The translations under genes and the position numbers were made by a program. 33,084 nt of DNA from Candidatus Saccharimonadota bacterium (GTDB lineage: Bacteria > Patescibacteriota > Saccharimonadia > Saccharimonadales > UBA4665). Location of the stretch: positions 1-33,084 of the forward strand of contig JAGQNT010000145.1 of the NCBI GenBank assembly GCA_020427965.1, read 5' to 3'. The notes under the pieces were generated by a model that saw only the letters and a program-made list of their open reading frames with translations, was not told the DNA's origin and did not search any database. Of the stretch, positions 8,001 to 14,434 are shown in pieces (position 1 is the first letter of the stretch; the number at the start of each line of letters is the position of its first letter).

Positions 8001-8609
8001 TTAGTAAGATTCTGCCTTTTTAAAAATATCTACAATTTGTCCCGGGTTTATGGAGCTGTCCCAGCTATCTTGGCATTCGTTGGCATTCACAAATTCGTAA
8101 ACTTGTAGATTTCGGCCATCCGCCAACTTGACAGTGTGTGGTTTTTCACTGGGGTTATATGGGTGTTGTTTGTTCTCTATCTTCAGTCGCACCAAAATAC
8201 CGCAGTTAAGAGTCAACTCTCGCTCAGGGTATTGATACGCCGTAGACGAAACATCTACTTCACCCGATTGTATGGGGTCACTGTCGTTGTAAGGATCATC
8301 TTCACCACGAATGCCATAGGTGATCGAACGTGCGAGCGATGAGAATGGCATTTTTATCCTTAGCTCCGGCATGTACACGTACTTTCCATCTTTGTCGGCC
8401 ACAACATGATTAGTGTAGTTGCTGCTATACAGATCATGTCGGGCTAGTGAAATCCGTTCATCGAGCTTGCCGACTTGTTTCTGTAAGTTTTCAATTTGTG
8501 ATGCCTGATGATGGGTTTTAGCACAGAGTAACACCAACACACCAAGCACAATCAGTGCGAACACGGCAAAAAACACGCGATTTCTAGTGATCAGCAACAT
8601 TTTGGGCAT
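8001..8609 (-). CDS. Single-pass membrane protein with coiled coil, function unknown
   Basis: The preferred start is ATG 8609 (202 aa); a TTG at 8642 in the same frame would add 11 residues. A membrane helix (VFFAVFALIVLGVLVLLCA) is followed by a short coiled coil (QASQIENLQKQVGKLDERIS) and then a soluble domain of about 140 residues with two cysteines (NCGILV and NECQDSW) that could form a disulfide outside the cell. I recognise no family. The layout, a short cytoplasmic tail with an anchored extracellular domain, is frequent in CPR genomes. No Shine-Dalgarno site is visible; CTACAAT about 25 nt upstream of the ATG may be the -10. It is divergent from corA. Confidence 0.75.
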   Translation of the reverse strand: MPKMLLITRNRVFFAVFALIVLGVLVLLCAKTHHQASQIENLQKQVGKLDERISLARHDLYSSNYTNHVVADKDGKYVYMPELRIKMPFSSLARSITYGIRGEDDPYNDSDPIQSGEVDVSSTAYQYPERELTLNCGILVRLKIENKQHPYNPSEKPHTVKLADGRNLQVYEFVNANECQDSWDSSINPGQIVDIFKKAESY

Positions 8610-8715
8610 GATTTTGACTCTTTTTACGTATTGTAGGCTCAATATACTTCTTGCCTTGCATTAGCACAATAGAAATTTGAAATTTTGCTATACTACAGCA
8701 TAAGAGGAAATAAAC

Positions 8716-9645
8716 ATGATCAACTATTACTACAAGAGCCTACGCAGCGAAGAAGTCAAAGAGCTAGAGGACTATAAGCGTGGCGCTTGGGTATACGTGG
8801 AAGCACCGAGCGAACGCGAGGTTGCCGAACTCGTCGAGAAGTTCAAGCTAGATCAGAGCACTATCGAGGATGCGCTGGACGAAAACGAGATGCCACGTCT
8901 AGAAAAAGACGGCAGCACCAGCTACATCTTTGTCCGGTTTGCCATGACCAACGAAGACGGCGAACTGATGACCATGCCGCTGTTATTTGTCTTTGGCGAA
9001 GAGCTGTTGATGACCGTTTCGCTGGTTCGCTTGCCGCCGCTGTCTAATTTTATGTCTGGCAAGGTCGAATTCGCGACGACCCAGCGTGCCAAGCTGGTGC
9101 TGCAGATCCTTAATCAGATCTCCGACCACTACGACACCTACATTAGTGTTACCTCCAAGCAGATCAAGCGCATTCGCGCGCATTTGCGACAACACGACAT
9201 CGGCAACCAGGATTTCATCGATTTTGTTGGTATCGAGGACGAGCTCAACGAGTTTTTGTCAGCGCTGATACCTACCAACGCCACTTTGCGACGTTTGTTA
9301 CTAGGTCGCTACATGCCACTGTTTGAAGAGGATCAGGACATCGTCGAAGACCTGCTGCTCAACAATGAGCAGTCCATCGAGGCGTGTAATAGCAATATGA
9401 AATCCATCACCAACATTCGCGATGCCTACACGTCCATTAGTTCCAATAACCTAAACCGCACGATTAAAATCCTGACCATCGCCACGGTGATGATCGCCAT
9501 CCCTAATCTGTTTTTCAGCATGTATGGCATGAATATTGACCTGCCGTTCCAGCACCACATTTGGGCGTTTACGGCACTGCTGAGCTTCAGTGTCATATTG
9601 CTAGTTGTCGTCGGCAGCTACGCTCGTCGCAAACGGATCTTCTAA
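8716..9645 (+). CDS. corA: CorA-family magnesium/divalent metal transporter
   Basis: The 309-aa protein has the CorA plan: a long soluble N-terminal domain (about 1-240) and two C-terminal membrane helices, with YGMN (GMN at 271-273) at the end of the first helix. GMN is the selectivity motif of the pentameric channel. The second helix ends in the basic tail ARRKRIF. CorA moves Mg2+ (sometimes Co2+ or Ni2+) down its gradient. The site AAGAGG sits about 8 nt before the ATG, so it starts by Shine-Dalgarno pairing. The extended -10 of the next transcription unit (TG-T-TAAAAT, 9663-9668) begins shortly after the stop. Confidence 0.94.
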   Translation: MINYYYKSLRSEEVKELEDYKRGAWVYVEAPSEREVAELVEKFKLDQSTIEDALDENEMPRLEKDGSTSYIFVRFAMTNEDGELMTMPLLFVFGEELLMTVSLVRLPPLSNFMSGKVEFATTQRAKLVLQILNQISDHYDTYISVTSKQIKRIRAHLRQHDIGNQDFIDFVGIEDELNEFLSALIPTNATLRRLLLGRYMPLFEEDQDIVEDLLLNNEQSIEACNSNMKSITNIRDAYTSISSNNLNRTIKILTIATVMIAIPNLFFSMYGMNIDLPFQHHIWAFTALLSFSVILLVVVGSYARRKRIF

Positions 9646-9662
9646 GTTTCATCCGTATCTGT

Positions 9663-9668
9663 TAAAAT
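9663..9668 (+). promoter_or_regulatory. Extended -10 before the structured leader of tRNA-Ala
   Basis: TG-T-TAAAAT predicts transcription from about 9673-9676, exactly where the outer stem of the predicted RNA begins. Confidence 0.5.
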
Positions 9669-9672
9669 ATGG

Positions 9673-9808
9673 TCTGTCTTTTTGTTAGTCAATCGACCAA
9701 ACCAGGGAGCGAAGTCGACCGTTTGGGCGATTGGGAGGACGACCGTAGCTACAAGTCGAAGCTTTTGCAGTAATCTGCAAAACGAGACAGAAGCGTACGG
9801 GAGGACGA
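9673..9808 (+). ncRNA. Candidate structured RNA upstream of tRNA-Ala
   Basis: This 136-nt intergenic stretch folds by eye into a closed multi-branch RNA. P1 pairs TCTGTCTT (9673-9680) with GAGACAGA (9784-9791). P2 pairs CAATCGACCAAAC (9690-9702) with GTTTGGGCGATTG (9721-9733), 12 of 13 pairs. P3 is CGAC/GTCG (9740-9743/9755-9758). P4 is TTTTGCAG-TAAT-CTGCAAAA (9763-9782). The motif GGGAGGACGA occurs twice, at 9733-9742 and 9799-9808, the second ending exactly where tRNA-Ala begins. An extended -10 sits just upstream, so the RNA and tRNA-Ala are probably one primary transcript. No start codon follows the Shine-Dalgarno-like GGGAGG motifs. I do not recognise it as RNase P, tmRNA, SRP or 6S RNA. 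Confidence 0.55.
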
Positions 9809-9885
9809 GGGGATATAGCTCAGTTGATTAGAGCGCTACGCTGGCAGCGTAGAGGTCGAGGGTTTGAGTCCCTCTATCTCCACCA
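9809..9885 (+). tRNA. tRNA-Ala (anticodon GGC)
   Basis: The cloverleaf is complete: acceptor GGGGATA/TATCTCC contains the G3-U70 wobble pair that identifies alanine tRNAs. The anticodon stem CTACG/CGTAG holds loop CTGGCAG, giving anticodon GGC. CCA is encoded (9883-9885). It follows a structured leader with no gap and is followed by a terminator. Confidence 0.95.
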
Positions 9886-9890
9886 TGAGC

Positions 9891-9916
9891 AGCCAAACTA
9901 ACAGTTTGGCTGTTTT
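9891..9916 (+). terminator. Terminator after tRNA-Ala
   Basis: AGCCAAACT-AAC-AGTTTGGCT is a perfect 9-bp stem followed by GTTTTTC. Confidence 0.88.
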
Positions 9917-9958
9917 TCTTTATTGGCGGTACAATAGATATACCAATAGGGAGGAAAG

Positions 9959-10714
9959 ATGACGTTATTGATTTGGCTCGTGATAATCGTAGTGGTATTT
10001 GTTTTGGCGGGCATCAAGGTGGTCAACCAATACGAGCGCGGCGTGGTATTGACGCTCGGTCGTTTTACCGGCATTCGAAACCCTGGTCTGCGTATTGTCG
10101 TGCCTGTCTTTCAGACTATGCGCAAGGTCGATGTCCGTTCCACGCCAATCGATGTGCCAAAACAAGAAGTCATCACCCGTGATAACGTCACTGTTAACAT
10201 CGACGCAGTCGTCTATTTCCGAGTTGTTGATGCCCAGAAAGCCGTACTAGAAACGGTTAACTACGCATATGCGACCAGCCAGTTTGCGCAGGCAGCCCTT
10301 CGTGATGTGGCTGGTAATGCAGAGTTGGACGAACTCCTTAGTAAGCGCGAGGAAATGAGCACCCAGATCAAGGAAATTGTCGATGGCGAGACCGACAAGT
10401 GGGGCATTGACGTCGAAAACGTCAAACTGCAGAATATCGAATTGCCACAAGACATGAAGCGTGCCATGGCCAAGCAGGCGGAAGCCGAAAGGGAAAAGCG
10501 TGCCAAAATTATCGCAGCCGAGGGTGAGGCCCAGAGTGCAGCCAAGCTAGGCGAGGCCGCCGATGTCATCGCCGCGCACCCGATCGCCTTGCAGCTACGA
10601 AACCTCCAGGTATTGAATGAAATTGCCGTTGAAAAGAACAGTACTATTGTCTTTCCCAGTCAGTTCCTGGACACCATCAAGAGCGTCAAAGAATTTGTCG
10701 CCAAGGAGAAGTAG
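9959..10714 (+). CDS. SPFH/band 7 protein (slipin-like)
   Basis: The 251-aa protein has an N-terminal membrane helix (LIWLVIIVVVFVLAGIKVV), then the band-7 core: YERGVVLTLGRFTGIRNPGL, RKVDVRSTPIDVPKQEVITR and NVTVNIDAVVYFRV. A helical region rich in Ala/Glu/Lys follows (about 165-205, KRAMAKQAEAEREKRAKIIA). This is the stomatin/slipin form of the SPFH family, which oligomerises on membranes and organises lipid domains or membrane proteases. Many bacterial slipins pair with an NfeD protein; none is nearby. GGGAGG lies just before the ATG. The next gene starts 3 nt after its stop, so the two form an operon. Confidence 0.9.
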   Translation: MTLLIWLVIIVVVFVLAGIKVVNQYERGVVLTLGRFTGIRNPGLRIVVPVFQTMRKVDVRSTPIDVPKQEVITRDNVTVNIDAVVYFRVVDAQKAVLETVNYAYATSQFAQAALRDVAGNAELDELLSKREEMSTQIKEIVDGETDKWGIDVENVKLQNIELPQDMKRAMAKQAEAEREKRAKIIAAEGEAQSAAKLGEAADVIAAHPIALQLRNLQVLNEIAVEKNSTIVFPSQFLDTIKSVKEFVAKEK

Positions 10715-10717
10715 CCT

Positions 10718-11104
10718 ATGGCAACCACCACTAACGACGACAAATGGAAGCTGACGTATTGGTACCCCAGCAATAATCATCCAGGCGAAGATACCAGCGA
10801 GTACATTATGCAGCGCCACGAGGCTGGCAAAGCGTGGGTGTTCGAGAGTGAGCCCAACAACGAGCGGTCCTACATGTTCGCGCGAATCTTGGACGACGGC
10901 GACAACTTGTATGCTGGCACCTGGTACGAAACCACATCACCAACTGGTGAGTTCAAGGGTGCACAGTACAGCGGAGCCGGGCAGTTATTGCTCAGTGATG
11001 CCGGCGACAAGCTGGAAGGCATGTGGGCAGGAGCCGGCTATGACCACGACAAAAAGGAAATGAAGGTCTACAGCGGCAAGTGGCTAATTGAGAAACTAAA
11101 TTAG
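10718..11104 (+). CDS. Small beta-rich protein, family not recognised
   Basis: The 128-aa protein is acidic, has no signal peptide or membrane helix, and is rich in Trp, Tyr and Gly. Short strand-like units recur (YAGTWYETT, GAGQLLLSD, LEGMWAGAGYDHD, VYSGKWLIEKLN), which suggests a small beta-barrel such as a lipocalin-like or avidin-like fold; that is inference from pattern only. It is co-directional with the slipin gene (3-nt gap) and is followed by a strong terminator, so it is the end of a two-gene operon and may work with the slipin. Confidence 0.8.
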   Translation: MATTTNDDKWKLTYWYPSNNHPGEDTSEYIMQRHEAGKAWVFESEPNNERSYMFARILDDGDNLYAGTWYETTSPTGEFKGAQYSGAGQLLLSDAGDKLEGMWAGAGYDHDKKEMKVYSGKWLIEKLN

Positions 11105-11126
11105 GGTAAATAACTTTTGGTAACCA

Positions 11127-11160
11127 AGTAAAAACCGGTCACAAGGACCGGTTTTTACTT
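11127..11160. terminator. Bidirectional terminator between the slipin operon and tRNA-Phe
   Basis: AGTAAAAACCGGTC-ACAAG-GACCGGTTTTTACT is a perfect 14-bp stem with T runs in both directions. It serves the plus-strand operon and the minus-strand tRNA-Phe. Confidence 0.9.
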
Positions 11161-11235
11161 GGTGGCTCCTCCCAGACTCGAACTGGGGACACAAGGCTCT
11201 TCAGGCCTCTGCTCTACCAACTGAGCTAAAGAGCC
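11160..11235 (-). tRNA. tRNA-Phe (anticodon GAA)
   Basis: On the minus strand the acceptor arm is GGCTCTT/AGGAGCC with discriminator A and encoded CCA. The anticodon stem closes loop CTGAAGA, giving anticodon GAA. The tRNA's own upstream 30 nt lacks a convincing -10. The nearest good one (TAGAAT on the minus strand, 11379-11384) lies before the scrambled partial copy at 11269-11366, so that copy would be transcribed first. Confidence 0.95.
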
Positions 11236-11268
11236 ACGAAATTCGTGGTATTGGTACCGGGTTGTTAA

Positions 11269-11366
11269 AAGAGCCTTGTGTCCCCCGGGGACTCATTATT
11301 GATTTGTTCGGCTCCGCCGAAACGCTCTTCAGCCTCTTGCAATCACGAACTGAGCTAAAGAGCCAC
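11269..11366 (-). pseudogene. Scrambled partial copy of tRNA-Phe
   Basis: On the minus strand this begins like tRNA-Phe: the first 19 nt (11348-11366) equal 11219-11237. It reaches a degenerate anticodon arm (AGAGGCTGAAGAGC) and then departs into a perfect hairpin TTCGGC-GGA-GCCGAA and a GTCCCC/GGGGAC stem. It ends with a stretch that is the reverse complement of tRNA-Phe: 11269-11285 pairs perfectly with 11185-11201 over 17 bp. A direct 5' half joined to an inverted 3' half is hard to get by simple duplication and recalls template switching. It cannot form a functional tRNA. Confidence 0.6.
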
Positions 11367-11378
11367 ATTAACCCCATT

Positions 11379-11384
11379 ATTCTA
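11379..11384 (-). promoter_or_regulatory. -10 box for the tRNA-Phe unit
   Basis: TAGAAT on the minus strand lies 12 nt before the pseudo-tRNA and about 140 nt before the intact tRNA-Phe. Confidence 0.45.
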
Positions 11385-11447
11385 GGGTAAATTCCCATTT
11401 TGAGCAAGGTAACTACCATTACTCACCCCTGTGTTACAATCATCACA

Positions 11448-12170
11448 ATGAGGCAAAGCGAAATTATTACACAAACTGACGGTGCTGGCGAATACGAAGT
11501 TGAGGTTTTCGACTGTGAAAATCCAAAGAGTGTCATCTTGTGTGTACATGGAAATGGCGTCCGTCGCTGGGATGGTGAGCGTTTTTTCTATGCGGTCGCG
11601 GATCACTACTCAGACAGAATCGTAATCCTGGTCGACCAAAATCAGACGTACATGGACGGATGTCAGTTAAATCCACTAGAGATAATGGTTAGTCGAGTAC
11701 AGGGAATTGTTGATATGGCTACGAAAGATTACCCGAACATTCCCAAAATTGTCATGGGGCATTCCATGGGTTGCGGCATTGCCACCCAGCTGGATACCAC
11801 TAGCGTCGATCGGATGGTTTTTGTAGCACCAGTGGCAGGGGATTTTATGGGGAAACAAATCAATCGCTATGGTCCGGAGGTTGAACAGGGTATGGTGGTA
11901 AAAACGAGTGACGGACTGACGAAGTTCCTCACCAAAGAGTACGTTGCCTCATTCAAGGGCATTGTTTGGGAAGATGAATACCGCAAATTCCTCCAGAAAT
12001 ATCACGAGGTGTATGTATTCGAATCTGGCGATGAAGAAATTGTTGGCGAGGAAAGATTGACGCACCGCGATATGCCCTTTGCCGAGTATACGATTATTCC
12101 CGGGGCCAAGCACAATCTAGCGGGCGAGCCACTTCACGCGTTATTTGGTCACACTGACACGCTAGTGTAG
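11448..12170 (+). CDS. Alpha/beta hydrolase (serine hydrolase, S33-like)
   Basis: I chose ATG 11448 (240 aa) because an extended -10 (TG-T-TACAAT, 11435-11440) ends 7 nt before it, so an upstream start at 11400 would lie before the promoter. The fold shows the oxyanion segment CVHGNG (33-38), the nucleophile elbow GHSMG with S106, an acidic candidate in ESGDEEIVGEE and the C-terminal histidine in GAKHNLAGEP. No signal peptide, so it is cytoplasmic. It resembles monoacylglycerol-lipase or lysophospholipase-like hydrolases, but the substrate is not predictable. A palindrome follows the stop. Confidence 0.88.
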   Translation: MRQSEIITQTDGAGEYEVEVFDCENPKSVILCVHGNGVRRWDGERFFYAVADHYSDRIVILVDQNQTYMDGCQLNPLEIMVSRVQGIVDMATKDYPNIPKIVMGHSMGCGIATQLDTTSVDRMVFVAPVAGDFMGKQINRYGPEVEQGMVVKTSDGLTKFLTKEYVASFKGIVWEDEYRKFLQKYHEVYVFESGDEEIVGEERLTHRDMPFAEYTIIPGAKHNLAGEPLHALFGHTDTLV

Positions 12171-12177
12171 CACCAGG

Positions 12178-12205
12178 CTTGTTACGTAGCATGTTACGTA
12201 ACAAG
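12178..12205 (+). terminator. Hairpin after the hydrolase gene (terminator-like, no T run)
   Basis: CTTGTTACGTA-GCATGT-TACGTAACAAG is a perfect 11-bp stem 8 nt after the stop codon. No T run follows, so it may be a processing or protein-binding site rather than a terminator. The next 170 nt (12206-12377) are a long untranslated leader for the following gene, with one further weak hairpin (CCTAC...GTAGG) and no gene. Confidence 0.5.
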
Positions 12206-12377
12206 AACAGGGGTAGAACGTGCACAAGTTTTTACAAAAACACTGCTATGAGGTGATGTGAAAATTATTACTGATCAAACTTGTCAACCCTACAACTGTC
12301 TGGGGTAGGGTCCGTTTTCTAAATAACCTGGGTGTATGCTGAGAAAGTAACTTTTGTAAAAAAAGGAGGGATCTGTT

Positions 12378-14003
12378 TTGACATTAAAATATAATCGCTA
12401 TACCTTGCGGCGAGGCTTCGAGAAGGTCAAAACCCGGACGGGTGTACTGTTGACTTCTCTGGCGCTGGCCGTCAGCGGCGGCAGTGGCTTGTCGCTCGCG
12501 TTGTTCAATAGTGCTAGTGCCGCCGGATCAACAGTAGTAGTCACTGGTAACACCGCTGGAGCCGAGAACAATCCAGGCTGGATGTTTAACCGTGACCCAG
12601 ACAACCAATCGCCTTTTGTATTCAACACTGACGCAGCTAGTATTGGTACCGGCAGTGTGTACGTGGGACCCATTACTAACAGTATTGGGCCAGGGGGTAG
12701 CGACAAATTCATAGCAGAGAACTTTGTTTTATCGAATATGTCCGATGTAAGTTCTATTTCTTACGATTACAAAATTGGCACTGGTGGTTCGGCTTCGGAC
12801 GCTAACCAGTTCTATATGAATGTATACGCAAACTTTGGCGAATCTTCACCAACTAAGTTCTACGATTGTAAGTACGATGTTGTACCAAGTGTTGGCTCTA
12901 CATCCGATTTCACGACCGTAAGCTTTGACACTTCACAGGCTTATCCTGTGACAACGCGAGGAACTTCACCCTACACTTGTCCAGCGGTACCCGCGAATAT
13001 GCAGGGAATGGGTAGTGGCGATGCTACCATTCGTGCTGTTGCGATTAATCTCGGTGATACAAGCACATCGGATACAGGCTTAGACGGCTACTTCGACAAT
13101 GTCGTTGTTAACAAAGTGTCTGATGTTACGACATACGATTTTGAACCACTAGGTATGCCAACGCTTGTCGCACCTGCAAATAATTCCGTAGTAAAGGGAG
13201 CTAGTCTACTCAGCGACTGGACAGATGTCCCAGGTGCTGATCACTACTTCTATCAGAGTTGTAATGACTCAGCATGCGCAAGTGAGCGTTTCCACAGTGA
13301 CTACAGCGCGAGTGAGAAAACCGCAACAAATGTTGCTGACGCAGTTTTCTGGTGGCACGTACGAGCCGTTAACTCCAATGGTGACATGGGCCCATGGAGC
13401 GACACCTGGAAAGTTACTGTAGATAACACCGCGCCTGACGTAGAGATCACGAACCCTGCCGATGGTGACACACTCTACGGAACGGTTGATGTCCGGGGGA
13501 GTGTTACAGATGCCAATCCTCATCACTACTACACGGTAGTTCGAGATAGTAGCAACAATAACGTGGCAGGTCCTGGTACCGTCATGGACACTAATTCGTT
13601 TACAGATCAGCATCTGTTCGATTTTGACACCACTGCCGTTCCAGATGGTGACTACACAATCCGTTTGGAGGCACGAGATGCAGCCGGCGGCACCATCAGC
13701 AGCGGCAACAAAGATTCTGGCTCTGTTGATGTCATCAATGTGACGGTCAACAACATTCCCGACAACAAGATGCAGTGTAAGAATGACGGTTGGCAGAACT
13801 TTGTCGATCCTTCGTTCCGTAACCAAGGTGACTGCGTTAGTTACGTCGAACACCACAACGGTGTTGGTCACGATGACGAACAGCACGAGGAGCACCACGA
13901 AAATCACAGCGAACGCAGCGAGAAGCGCAACGAACACAGCTTCTTCGTGTTTCAGTGGTTCAACTGGTTCCGACACTTCAACTTCAGCTTCTTCCACTTC
14001 TAG
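12378..14003 (+). CDS. Large secreted surface protein with Fn3/Ig-like domains and aromatic tail
   Basis: The start is TTG 12378, fixed by AAAGGAGGG 8 nt upstream. The 541-aa protein has a long signal peptide: basic n-region (RRGFEKVKTR), hydrophobic core (VLLTSLALAVS) and likely cleavage after NSASA near residue 48. A jelly-roll-like region follows (about 50-255). Next comes an Fn3-like domain (PTLVAPANNSVVKG to GPWSDTWKVTVD) and an Ig-like domain opening with NTAPDVEITNPADGDTLYG. The end has a short module CKNDGWQNF...FRNQGDCVSYV, seen in many CPR surface proteins, then a His/Glu/Asp-rich stretch. The last 20 residues are strikingly aromatic (FFVFQWFNWFRHF then NFSFFHF). It probably contacts the outside or host cells; function is inference. 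Terminator follows. Confidence 0.88.
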   Translation: MTLKYNRYTLRRGFEKVKTRTGVLLTSLALAVSGGSGLSLALFNSASAAGSTVVVTGNTAGAENNPGWMFNRDPDNQSPFVFNTDAASIGTGSVYVGPITNSIGPGGSDKFIAENFVLSNMSDVSSISYDYKIGTGGSASDANQFYMNVYANFGESSPTKFYDCKYDVVPSVGSTSDFTTVSFDTSQAYPVTTRGTSPYTCPAVPANMQGMGSGDATIRAVAINLGDTSTSDTGLDGYFDNVVVNKVSDVTTYDFEPLGMPTLVAPANNSVVKGASLLSDWTDVPGADHYFYQSCNDSACASERFHSDYSASEKTATNVADAVFWWHVRAVNSNGDMGPWSDTWKVTVDNTAPDVEITNPADGDTLYGTVDVRGSVTDANPHHYYTVVRDSSNNNVAGPGTVMDTNSFTDQHLFDFDTTAVPDGDYTIRLEARDAAGGTISSGNKDSGSVDVINVTVNNIPDNKMQCKNDGWQNFVDPSFRNQGDCVSYVEHHNGVGHDDEQHEEHHENHSERSEKRNEHSFFVFQWFNWFRHFNFSFFHF

Positions 14004-14021
14004 AATTGGCTGAGTTGTATT

Positions 14022-14055
14022 GAAAAGTGCAGGCCGAAAGGCCTGCACTTTCATT
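14022..14055 (+). terminator. Terminator after the surface protein gene
   Basis: AAAGTGCAGGCC-GAAA-GGCCTGCACTTT is a perfect 12-bp stem with a GAAA tetraloop, followed by CATTTT. Confidence 0.9.
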
Positions 14056-14071
14056 TTCACCGAAGTTTTGC

Positions 14072-14077
14072 TACAAT
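14072..14077 (+). promoter_or_regulatory. Extended -10 before the broken tRNA-Gly copy
   Basis: TG-C-TACAAT lies 22 nt before the broken copy, which is therefore probably still transcribed. The intact tRNA-Gly has its own -10 (TATAAT, 14257-14262). Confidence 0.5.
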
Positions 14078-14094
14078 TTTCCGAGTAGATTTAC

Positions 14095-14124
14095 ATTATG
14101 CGGGTTTAGCTCAGTTGTTTAGAG
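14095..14124 (+). repeat. Direct repeat: tRNA-Gly 5' half, copy 1
   Basis: All 30 nt are identical to 14274-14303: five flanking bases and the acceptor strand plus D-arm of tRNA-Gly. Confidence 0.95.
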
Positions 14125-14240
14125 TGAGATATGCCGGCGGCATATTGCAAGGGAATCTTCTGATGGCAACTGGTTGCCAATCGCGAAGTTCCGGGGTCGC
14201 GGAACGTGACCATCCTTGCCAGGCCAAGGAGGCGCCCAAT
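14100..14240 (+). pseudogene. Broken tRNA-Gly copy with three-hairpin insertion
   Basis: It starts as a perfect copy of the tRNA-Gly acceptor strand and D-arm (14100-14124). Then about 86 nt are inserted, containing three perfect hairpins in a row: ATATGCC-GGC-GGCATAT, TGGCAAC-TG-GTTGCCA and GTTCCG-GGGTCG-CGGAAC. After them comes CATCCTTGCC (14211-14220), identical to the 5' side of the tRNA-Gly anticodon arm (14306-14315), followed by an altered 3' side. The T-arm and 3' acceptor strand are missing. It may be a decayed duplicate or a stable structured RNA with a tRNA-like 5' end. Confidence 0.6.
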
Positions 14241-14256
14241 TCTACGCACTTTTCGG

Positions 14257-14262
14257 TATAAT
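14257..14262 (+). promoter_or_regulatory. -10 box of intact tRNA-Gly
   Basis: A consensus TATAAT lies 16 nt before the tRNA 5' end. Confidence 0.6.
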
Positions 14263-14273
14263 ACGTATCACCA

Positions 14274-14303
14274 ATTATGCGGGTTTAGCTCAGTTGTTTA
14301 GAG
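14274..14303 (+). repeat. Direct repeat: tRNA-Gly 5' half, copy 2 (within the intact gene)
   Basis: 30 of 30 nt match 14095-14124, which lies 179 nt upstream. Confidence 0.95.
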
Positions 14304-14355
14304 CGCATCCTTGCCAAGGATGAGGCCGCGGGTTAGAGTCCCGCAACCCGCACCA
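14279..14355 (+). tRNA. tRNA-Gly (anticodon GCC) with unusual D- and T-loops
   Basis: Acceptor GCGGGTT/AACCCGC, discriminator A, encoded CCA. The anticodon stem GCATCC/GGATG closes loop TTGCCAA, giving anticodon GCC. Oddity: the T-loop reads TTAGAGT where TTCGAGT is usual, so C56 is A. The D-loop reads AGTTGTTTA where AGTTGGTTA is usual, so G19 is T. These two positions normally form the G19-C56 elbow pair; here the pair would be U19-A56, a compensated change. Confidence 0.93.
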
Positions 14356-14434
14356 ATTAGACCCAAACGATTTTAAAACAGTATACTTTCTAACATTTGA
14401 GCCTGAATAAGGCTCTTTTTGTTATAGTGTCGCT

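Noticed and set aside
9673-9808. RNase P RNA, tmRNA, SRP RNA or 6S RNA
   Set aside because: None of their conserved core sequences or overall shapes is present; left as an unassigned candidate RNA.
13269-14060. 263-codon open frame on the minus strand opposite the surface protein gene
   Set aside because: It is a mirror of the real gene in another frame, with low-complexity Val-rich translation, no promoter or ribosome site, and it covers the terminator.
14100-14240. Group I intron inside tRNA-Gly
   Set aside because: The insertion is too short, lacks P3-P9 core elements, and the 3' part of the tRNA is not restored after it.
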